NCBI GenBank assembly: GCA_044238875.1
Contig: JBIICM010000110.1
Span: forward strand, 1-8,243
Direction: 5' to 3'
Source of the DNA: JAIBAI01 sp044238875
Lineage (GTDB): Bacteria; Bacteroidota; Bacteroidia; M30B66
DNA length: 8,243 bases
The position numbers were made by a program, and so were the translations under genes. The notes below the pieces were generated by a model. The model ran no database searches. It saw nothing but the letters and a program-made list of their open reading frames with translations, and had not been told where the DNA came from. Shown one piece after another: positions 1-4,856 of this stretch; position 1 is the first letter of the stretch, and each line of letters begins with the position of its first letter.

Positions 1-625
1 CAAGAGGATTTGGATATATGCTTAAGGATTCGTTTTCGCGACTGGCAAAACCGGTTGAAATGCTTTCTGAAACTGAGAGCTGATCGGTAAATACAAGGTC
101 ACCTGATCTTCCGCCATTATTATTAGCGGCCATAACAGAGGCATAAAAACTAAAACTTCCGGTACCGGCGTTCGGTGCAATCCAGTCAAAAGTCCAGCTT
201 TTGGATCCTGCTGAGCCCCCGTTTCCAGCCGTTGTATGTGTTATGTATTTACCCGAACCTGTTAATTGGGTTTGTGCATTGTTTGTTAAAACAAGTGTTC
301 CCACATCATCACCGGATGAAGTTTGCGCAGAGGTCTGGAATCCCCAACGGGATATATCTGACTGCTGAATAGAAACAGTAACTGTATATGTTTGCCCGGG
401 TATATATCCTTCGGCCGGAATGTTTGATGTGATCATTCCGTTGCGGGACTGCGGTGTAGTACCTGTATGGCACCCCGATCGGGCGCATGTTTGATTGCCG
501 TCACCCGGTGATCCCGAGACACCGGCCGGGGCACCTTCAGGATATGAATAGGTGTTTGTAAAGGTTGTGAGCACAATTACAATGGCTGCAATCAGTGTAG
601 TTGAAATGAGGTAAATCTTTTTCAT
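1..625 (-). CDS. Secreted Reeler-like 'choice-of-anchor V' protein with CX4CH motif and T9SS sorting tail (3' end cut by window)
   Basis: The reading frame runs from an ATG at 623-625 leftwards, open through base 1, giving 208 visible residues. Residues 1-27 are a signal peptide: MKK, then a hydrophobic stretch, then a polar end before YPEG. Next comes a Gly/Pro-rich segment with C47, C52 and H53 in TCARSGCHTG, a CX4CH arrangement that could be a c-type haem site or a metal/disulfide site. The middle resembles a Reeler-type beta-sandwich: YIPGQTYTVTV, then RWGFQTSAQ, THTT around H130, and WTFDWIAP. This pattern is typical of the Bacteroidota 'choice-of-anchor V' family, from memory of that family. 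The visible end, LSIYPNPL, is the start of a type A T9SS C-terminal sorting signal, so the product is probably exported by Sec and then moved across the outer membrane and anchored or released. Probably only the last several dozen residues are missing. Molecular function is unknown; haem binding is inference only. Confidence 0.85.
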   Translation of the reverse strand, partial: MKKIYLISTTLIAAIVIVLTTFTNTYSYPEGAPAGVSGSPGDGNQTCARSGCHTGTTPQSRNGMITSNIPAEGYIPGQTYTVTVSIQQSDISRWGFQTSAQTSSGDDVGTLVLTNNAQTQLTGSGKYITHTTAGNGGSAGSKSWTFDWIAPNAGTGSFSFYASVMAANNNGGRSGDLVFTDQLSVSESISTGFASRENESLSIYPNPL

Positions 626-652
626 GGGTGATGTTTATTTTAAGACAACTGG

Positions 653-669
653 CTCAATGAATTGTTGAG
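653..669 (-). repeat. 17-nt near-palindrome in leader of the anchor V gene
   Basis: The arms CTCAA and TTGAG are perfect, and the inner positions continue as a T-G, a G-T and an A-T pair around a single central base. It lies between the promoter candidate and the ATG at 625, so it would be in the 5' leader and could be an operator or a small hairpin. It is short and AT-rich, and chance is possible. Confidence 0.25.
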
Positions 670-684
670 CGTTATTATTTTCGG

Positions 685-714
685 AAAAGTTACTGGACAA
701 TTGCAAATTATCAA
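685..714 (-). promoter_or_regulatory. Candidate Bacteroidota promoter for the anchor V gene
   Basis: On the minus strand a TTG (712-714) is followed after exactly 19 bases by TAACTTTT (685-692). This fits the Bacteroidota primary sigma pattern, TTG at -33 and TAnnTTTG at -7, except for the last base. It would give a leader of roughly 55 bases before the ATG at 625, with no clear Shine-Dalgarno sequence. A perfect TATGTTTG at 822-829 (minus) is an alternative but has no TTG at the right distance. Confidence 0.45.
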
Positions 715-808
715 GCTGCAGGATAAAGAGTTTATTTCGCATATTCAGTAACCTTTTCTTCTTTTAAAAAACATGCAATTGTAGGTTAATTTTTTCATAT
801 CCGATACA

Positions 809-841
809 TACCGCGATCAACCAAACATAAAAAACGCGGTA
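809..841 (-). repeat. 7-bp inverted repeat downstream of the prenyltransferase gene
   Basis: TACCGCG and CGCGGTA form a perfect 7-bp stem with a 19-base loop, 18 bases after the prenyltransferase stop codon. On the minus strand the T-run lies in the loop rather than after the stem, so it is not a classical intrinsic terminator. It may still mark the end of the recR-prenyltransferase transcript. The TATGTTTG box sits inside the loop. Confidence 0.3.
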
Positions 842-858
842 AGGCACCTTGATGAATT

Positions 859-1743
859 TTATCGAAAAAAATTCCCTGTAAAAAAGTCGAGCAGGAAAAA
901 CAGACAAAAAACAATGCTGGCAATGCCATTTGTAGTGCCGAATGCCCTGTTGACCCGTCTGAGGTCTCCGGGTTTTACAATACTGTGCTGATAGATCAGT
1001 AATGCCGAAAAAATTCCTGCTCCTGCCCAGTATAGGAGACCAAAACCGCCCGCAAAGCCTGCAACTACAATAAATATGGATGTGAGCACATGAAGGCCTG
1101 ATGAAACATGCAATGCTCCGGCCTTACCTAATTTTACCGGCAGACTCTTCAGCTTTAGCTTTCGGTCGAAATCTTCATCCTGCAAGGCATAAATCAGATC
1201 AAAGCCGCTTACCCAGGTGAGCACAACCATTGAAAAATAAACAGGCAGCAAGTCAAACTGAGCCGTGATGGCCAGGTAGGCGCCAACCGGGGCAAGTGCG
1301 AGGCCTGTACCCAGCACAAAATGGCAAAGCCATGTAAATCTCTTGGTGTAACTGTAACCGAGCACAACCAGCAATGCAACCGGTGAGAGATAAAAACACA
1401 GCGGATTGATGAACCAGGTTGTCAGCATGAAAAGCGCAGCACTGATAACTACAAACACAAGGGCTGAGCGGGCCGAAATAATCCCTGCCGGAATCTCCCT
1501 GCCTGATGTTCTTGGGTTTAGCTTGTCAAAGTTTCGGTCAAGATAACGGTTAAACGCCATGGCTGCGCTTCGGGCGAACACCATACAGGCCAGCACCTTT
1601 ACAAATAATAACCAGCCCGGAAAGCTTCCCCTGGAAGCCATTCCAAGCACGAACCCAATGATGGCGAACGGCATGGCAAAAATTGTATGCGAAAAAGTAA
1701 TGAGTGAAAGATAATTACCTGTTCTTTTTGCGATAACACTCAT
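859..1743 (-). CDS. UbiA-family polyprenyltransferase, MqnP/4-hydroxybenzoate type
   Basis: This is an integral membrane prenyltransferase that attaches an isoprenoid chain to an aromatic ring in quinone synthesis. It has 294 residues, the normal family length, and about eight or nine hydrophobic segments. The first Mg-diphosphate motif is NRYLDRNFD at residues 65-73, followed by NPRTSGREIPAG (76-87). The second Asp-rich motif is DLIYALQDEDFD (182-193). The segment GLALAPVGAYLAIT (147-160) is typical of the 'UbiA-like' subgroup that includes MqnP of the futalosine menaquinone pathway, rather than E. coli UbiA. Since Bacteroidota make menaquinone, prenylation of 1,4-dihydroxy-6-naphthoate is the more likely reaction, but the acceptor cannot be proved here and no other mqn gene is visible. 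Its ATG (1741-1743) overlaps the recR stop codon as ATGA, suggesting translational coupling and one transcript with recR. It ends with TAA at 859-861. Confidence 0.87.
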   Translation of the reverse strand: MSVIAKRTGNYLSLITFSHTIFAMPFAIIGFVLGMASRGSFPGWLLFVKVLACMVFARSAAMAFNRYLDRNFDKLNPRTSGREIPAGIISARSALVFVVISAALFMLTTWFINPLCFYLSPVALLVVLGYSYTKRFTWLCHFVLGTGLALAPVGAYLAITAQFDLLPVYFSMVVLTWVSGFDLIYALQDEDFDRKLKLKSLPVKLGKAGALHVSSGLHVLTSIFIVVAGFAGGFGLLYWAGAGIFSALLIYQHSIVKPGDLRRVNRAFGTTNGIASIVFCLFFLLDFFTGNFFR

Positions 1744-2360
1744 CGTTGCAGGGTTTGTTCAAAAGGGGTTCTGTTCAGGATAGACCGACCAAGTGTCAGT
1801 TCATCTGCATAGGCCAGTTCATCACCAATGGCTACCCCCCGTGCAAGGGTGCTGATCTTCACCGGAAATTCCTTCAGCTTACGGTACAGGTAAAAAATGG
1901 TAGTGTCACCCTCCATGGTTGCGCTCAGGGCCAGAATGAGTTCAGCCGGCTGCCCGGATGCTACCCTGCTGATCAGCCCATCAATATTGAGATCAGAAGG
2001 GCCAATACCATCCATAGGCGAAATTATTCCGCCAAGAACATGGTACAATCCACGAAACTGACGGGTATTTTCAATGGCCATCACATCCCTTACATCTTCA
2101 ACAACGCAGATCAGGTTGCGGTCGCGTGTTGCATCAGCACAAACCGAACAGGTTTCCTGATCTGAAAGATTACTGCAAACCTTGCAATACATGATTTCAT
2201 TGCGTAGCCGCGAAAATGCAGCCGAAAACTGTTCCACCTCCGCAGCTGATCTCCTGAGCAAATGCAATACAAGCCTCAATGCCGTTTTACGACCAATACC
2301 GGGCAGGGAAGCCATCTCATTCACAGCATCGTCCAACAGACGGGATGGTAAATTTTGCAT
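1740..2360 (-). CDS. recR: Recombination mediator protein RecR
   Basis: RecR works with RecO (and RecF) to load RecA onto SSB-covered single-stranded DNA at gaps and stalled forks. The 206 residues match the usual family length of about 200. In order it shows a helix-hairpin-helix (LPGIGRKTALR, residues 19-29), a four-cysteine zinc finger (C59, C62, C71, C74), and a Toprim domain from about residue 82 with the acidic residue E88 in VVEDVRD and the conserved LGGIISPMDGIGP segment (109-121). The C-terminal part contains ARGVAIGDELAYADELTLGRS, the usual RecR ending. The start at 2358-2360 puts the helix-hairpin-helix at the expected distance. In many bacteria recR follows dnaX and ybaB; here it is instead first in an operon with a quinone prenyltransferase gene, with which it shares four bases. 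All key residues are present and there is no sign of damage. Confidence 0.97.
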   Translation of the reverse strand: MQNLPSRLLDDAVNEMASLPGIGRKTALRLVLHLLRRSAAEVEQFSAAFSRLRNEIMYCKVCSNLSDQETCSVCADATRDRNLICVVEDVRDVMAIENTRQFRGLYHVLGGIISPMDGIGPSDLNIDGLISRVASGQPAELILALSATMEGDTTIFYLYRKLKEFPVKISTLARGVAIGDELAYADELTLGRSILNRTPFEQTLQR

Positions 2361-2364
2361 GCCT

Positions 2365-2372
2365 CAAATATA
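2365..2372 (-). promoter_or_regulatory. TAnnTTTG box just upstream of recR
   Basis: TATATTTG on the minus strand is an exact match to the Bacteroidota -7 box and ends four bases before the recR ATG (bases AGGC between). If used, transcription would start at or next to the ATG, giving a leaderless or nearly leaderless mRNA. No TTG is found 17-21 bases upstream, so the match is partial. Confidence 0.35.
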
Positions 2373-2438
2373 AGCCTTATCCACCTCTGGTTTTTCATAA
2401 CTCCTGTAAATCATCCACCCGCACTGAGCAAACGGTTA

Positions 2439-2446
2439 TAGCTTTG
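2439..2446 (+). promoter_or_regulatory. TAnnTTTG box just upstream of the symporter gene
   Basis: TAGCTTTG is an exact -7 box match and is followed by CGCC and then the ATG at 2451, the same four-base spacing as at the divergent recR. It implies a leaderless or very short-leader transcript. No TTG is seen at -33. The two boxes lie in the 90-base divergent gap (2361-2450), which holds no other gene. Confidence 0.38.
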
Positions 2447-2450
2447 CGCC

Positions 2451-3941
2451 ATGCATATACTGACCAGTCCCTGGGTGCTTTCTGTAATTATAGCGGTTTA
2501 CTTTCTGATGTTGATGGGTATATCGTGGCTAAAAGGCAGAAATGCCGATCAGGCAGGTTACTTTATCGGCAACAAAAGTTCAGCGTGGTACATGGTTGCC
2601 TTTGGTATGATTGGAGATTCCTTATCGGGTGTAACTTTTGTTTCGGTACCCGGGCAGGTGGGTGTGCAACAGTTCAGTTACATGCAGATTGTTTTTGGTT
2701 ATGTAGCCGGATATGCCGTAATCGGACGGATTCTGCTGCCTTTGTATTACAAAATGAACCTCACATCCATTTACACCTATCTGGGCGAAAGGCTTGGTTT
2801 GTTTTCAAGACAAACCGGCTCGTTTTATTTCCTGCTGTCGAGAACCATCGGCGCAGCCTTTCGGCTGTTCATTTCAGCCGGAGTACTCCAAATTTTTCTG
2901 TTTGATCCGATGGGAGTGCCATTCTGGCTCTCGGTGAGCCTGATTATCCTGCTTATTCTTGCCTATACATTAAATGGAGGCATCAAGACACTGGTCTGGA
3001 CTGATACTTTTCAGTCATTGTTTCTCCTTGCAGGGGTTTTACTCACGGCTGCTGCTATCATCAGTAAAATGAACTGGACACCTGCAGAAGCATTCGGGGC
3101 CATTGCTTCGAGTGATTATTCAGGGATATTTAACTGGAACTGGCAGTCAAAGCAATTCTTTGGCAAACAATTTATTTCAGGCATGTTTATCGCCATTGCC
3201 ATGACCGGCCTTGACCAGAACATGATGCAAAAAAACCTTAGTTGCAAAAGTCTGGCGGAGGCTCAGAAAAATATCCGCTGGTTCAGTATGATCGTTGTTA
3301 TTGTAAATATGGTATTTGTTTCTCTGGGCGCCTTGATGTATCTCTATGCAAGCCAAAACGGAATTGCAATACCTGAGAAAACAGATGCGCTGCTGCCAAT
3401 GCTCACACTTCAGCACTTAGGCAGTTTTGCAGCCATTGTATTTCTGCTGGGCATTACTGCAGCCACATTCTCAAGCGCCGACTCTGTGCTCACCACCCTT
3501 ACCACCTCGCTTTATTATGATATACTGGGTCTTGACCGTAATCAGTCGGTCAGCGAAACGCGAAAAAAACGCATCAGAAATCTTATTCATGCAGGTTTTG
3601 CATTGCTGCTGCTGGGTGTTATTCTCATCTTCAGGGCGATCAACAATGAAGCAGTAATCAATGGCATTTTCACCGCGGCAGGCTATACCTACGGCCCTTT
3701 GCTGGGATTATTTTCATTCGGTATCTTTACCAGGCGAAAGGCCAATGATCAATTAGTGCCGCTCATCTGTATCGCTGCTCCCCTGCTTAGCTGGGCCCTC
3801 TCTACCTGGTCTGAACGGCTTTTTAATGGCTACCAGATTGGCTTTGAACTGCTCGTAATCAATGGTTTGTTTACCCTTGCAGGATTGTTCATCATCAGCA
3901 ATGGAAAAATTGAAACGGAAAATCCCAAGCCCAATGAATAA
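2451..3941 (+). CDS. Sodium:solute symporter (SSS family)
   Basis: This is a cytoplasmic membrane transporter expected to use the sodium gradient to import a small solute. The 496 residues match the family length and show about 13 hydrophobic segments. The conserved first-helix region is at GDSLSGVTF (residues 55-63) after YFIGNKS, and the helix carrying the predicted second sodium site reads GITAATFSSADSVLTT (334-349), with S341 and S342 as likely sodium ligands by comparison with vSGLT. A loop with LDQNMMQKNLS is also typical of the family. The C-terminus is short and charged (ends NPKPNE) with no attached kinase or regulatory domain. The substrate is not readable: relatives carry sugars, proline, pantothenate, acids and others. 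The gene is divergent from recR and overlaps the next gene, a guanine deaminase-like enzyme, by 8 bases, so the two are likely made together, and a nitrogenous or purine-related substrate is possible but unproven. Confidence 0.93.
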   Translation: MHILTSPWVLSVIIAVYFLMLMGISWLKGRNADQAGYFIGNKSSAWYMVAFGMIGDSLSGVTFVSVPGQVGVQQFSYMQIVFGYVAGYAVIGRILLPLYYKMNLTSIYTYLGERLGLFSRQTGSFYFLLSRTIGAAFRLFISAGVLQIFLFDPMGVPFWLSVSLIILLILAYTLNGGIKTLVWTDTFQSLFLLAGVLLTAAAIISKMNWTPAEAFGAIASSDYSGIFNWNWQSKQFFGKQFISGMFIAIAMTGLDQNMMQKNLSCKSLAEAQKNIRWFSMIVVIVNMVFVSLGALMYLYASQNGIAIPEKTDALLPMLTLQHLGSFAAIVFLLGITAATFSSADSVLTTLTTSLYYDILGLDRNQSVSETRKKRIRNLIHAGFALLLLGVILIFRAINNEAVINGIFTAAGYTYGPLLGLFSFGIFTRRKANDQLVPLICIAAPLLSWALSTWSERLFNGYQIGFELLVINGLFTLAGLFIISNGKIETENPKPNE

Positions 3942-4422
3942 AGAAGAAAACGAAAATCATCTTAAATGGATGCGGGAAGCTATTCGCTTGTCGGTTGAAG
4001 GGATGAATCAGGGACACGGCGGCCCTTTTGGAGCAATTGTGGTTAAAGATGGCAGGATCATTGGCCGGGGCTTTAATAAGGTACTGAGCAGCCATGATCC
4101 TACAGCTCATGCAGAAGTAACAGCAATCAGAGAAGCCTGTAAAAACCTGAACGATTTTCAGTTGCATGGCTGTATTGTTTATACTTCCTGTGAACCTTGT
4201 CCGATGTGCATGGGTGCTATTTACTGGGCGCGTCCCGACCGGGTTTTTTATGGCAATACACGTGCTGATGCAGCTGCCATAGGTTTTGATGACGAATTTA
4301 TTTACAGGGAGCTGAATACCCCTTTTGCCCAACGCCGTATGCCTATCAATGAATTACTTCGGACTGAAGCCCTTGATGCTTTCAAAAAATGGGAACAAAA
4401 GACAGATAAGATAAAGTATTGA
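3934..4422 (+). CDS. guaD: Guanine deaminase-like nucleoside/nucleobase deaminase
   Basis: This is a zinc-dependent CDA-fold deaminase, expected to turn guanine into xanthine plus ammonia in purine breakdown or salvage. With the ATG at 3934 it has 162 residues, close to the 156 of Bacillus subtilis GuaD as I recall it. The zinc site is H59 in HAEV with E61 as proton shuttle, and C89 and C92 in CEPCPMC. Features pointing to GuaD rather than the tRNA deaminase TadA are GGPFGA (29-34), YTSCEPCPMC, GAIYWARP, the GFDDEFIY segment with D120, and a C-terminal tyrosine (Y162). D120 and Y162 align with B. subtilis D114 and Y156 at the same offset of six. The frame stays open upstream to ATGs at 3901 and 3862, but these would add a tail that the family lacks and lie deeper inside the symporter gene. 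The chosen start overlaps the symporter end by 8 bases, indicating an operon. Other purine or pyrimidine substrates remain possible. Confidence 0.86.
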   Translation: MNKEENENHLKWMREAIRLSVEGMNQGHGGPFGAIVVKDGRIIGRGFNKVLSSHDPTAHAEVTAIREACKNLNDFQLHGCIVYTSCEPCPMCMGAIYWARPDRVFYGNTRADAAAIGFDDEFIYRELNTPFAQRRMPINELLRTEALDAFKKWEQKTDKIKY

Positions 4423-4579
4423 TTTATCTGCCTGAAAACAGCATTGCTACATTGGTTTTATTCAGTCCGTTTTTTTTCTGAATCCGTGATTTACAAGGCC
4501 AAATTTTATTGCGAAAACAAACCATTTTAATACATATATCAAAACAATATTCTAGGTTTTAAAACATGGCATGGTTCGT

Positions 4580-4640
4580 TTAGCTGTCTGTTAGCTGGTT
4601 TTAAGCGCTTTCAGCCGCCAAAAAGGATTCTAAAAGCTAA
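4580..4640 (+). repeat. TTAGCTG direct repeat with facing inverted copy
   Basis: TTAGCTG occurs at 4580-4586 and 4591-4597, one helical turn apart, and AGCTAA at 4635-4640 faces them. The second copy with the following TTTTA can pair with TAAAAGCTAA (4631-4640) through a two-base bulge, forming a possible hairpin. The role is unknown: it could be an operator, or part of the deaminase 3' untranslated region. Chance remains plausible in such AT-rich DNA. Confidence 0.25.
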
Positions 4641-4714
4641 ATGTTTTTTGGAAAAAATGTTATTGAACTGATTATCTGATTACTAAAATTTTAATCACCA
4701 TACAATGAAAACAC

Positions 4715-4744
4715 TTGTTTAAACGATAATAAGGTGTAACTTTA
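4715..4744 (+). promoter_or_regulatory. Candidate recQ promoter
   Basis: TTG (4715-4717) is followed after exactly 19 bases by TAACTTTA (4737-4744), a Bacteroidota -33/-7 pair with only the last base off consensus. The arrangement is nearly identical to the candidate upstream of the anchor V gene. Transcription would start near 4748 and give a leader of about 110 bases containing the inverted repeat at 4753-4810. Confidence 0.45.
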
Positions 4745-4752
4745 AAATGAAA

Positions 4753-4810
4753 TTTGCGTTTTCCTAACCAAACGTAAAAATCATTTTAAACGCTTTAACA
4801 AAAACGCAAA
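4753..4810 (+). repeat. 10-bp perfect inverted repeat in recQ leader
   Basis: TTTGCGTTTT (4753-4762) and AAAACGCAAA (4801-4810) are exact reverse complements separated by 38 bases. If transcribed from the candidate promoter they could form a stem 46 bases before the ATG. As DNA they could instead be paired operator half-sites. Additional AAACG copies lie between and near them. Confidence 0.45.
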
Positions 4811-4848
4811 GTATCTTTCTGTTTTACAACAGAGATGCCAAAAAAAAA

Positions 4849-4856
4849 TAAATTTG
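4849..4856 (+). promoter_or_regulatory. -7-like TAAATTTG box abutting the recQ ATG
   Basis: TAAATTTG is an exact TAnnTTTG match ending on the base before the ATG at 4857. If it were an active promoter, transcription would begin at or past that ATG, and translation would more likely use the ATG at 4869. No TTG is found at the expected -33 distance, so this may be chance in an A/T-rich translation initiation region. Confidence 0.22.

Larger units (their letters stand above)
4423..4856. other. 434-base AT-rich intergenic region before recQ
   Basis: No convincing gene, tRNA or other known RNA is visible. It holds, from left to right: no clear terminator after the deaminase gene; two copies of TTAGCTG 11 bases apart (4580-4586 and 4591-4597) with a facing AGCTAA at 4635-4640; a pair of 13-mers differing by one base (4599-4611 and 4784-4796); a promoter candidate (4715-4744); four copies of AAACG (4721, 4770, 4788, 4802); a 10-bp inverted repeat (4753-4810); and a -7-like box touching the recQ ATG. 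It is long for a gap between ordinary genes in the same direction, which hints at regulatory content. Confidence 0.6.

Noticed and set aside
175..372. 65-residue plus-strand open frame
   Set aside because: It lies inside the minus-strand anchor V gene, whose translation has a signal peptide, family motifs and a sorting tail. The plus-strand product resembles nothing I know.
1746..2165. 139-residue plus-strand open frame opposite recR
   Set aside because: RecR on the other strand is complete with all motifs; this frame is its shadow.
3862..3933. Longer deaminase with start at 3862 or 3901
   Set aside because: The added residues lie in the symporter's coding sequence and have no counterpart in GuaD proteins; the ATG at 3934 gives the expected length.
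3934..4422. tRNA adenosine deaminase (TadA) as identity
   Set aside because: The zinc motifs fit both, but GAIYWARP, GFDDEFIY and the C-terminal tyrosine are guanine deaminase features and the TadA-type ending is absent.
4460..4483. ATTCAG/CTGAAT hairpin as terminator of the deaminase gene
   Set aside because: The T-run is in the loop instead of after the stem, and the stem is only six A/T-rich base pairs.
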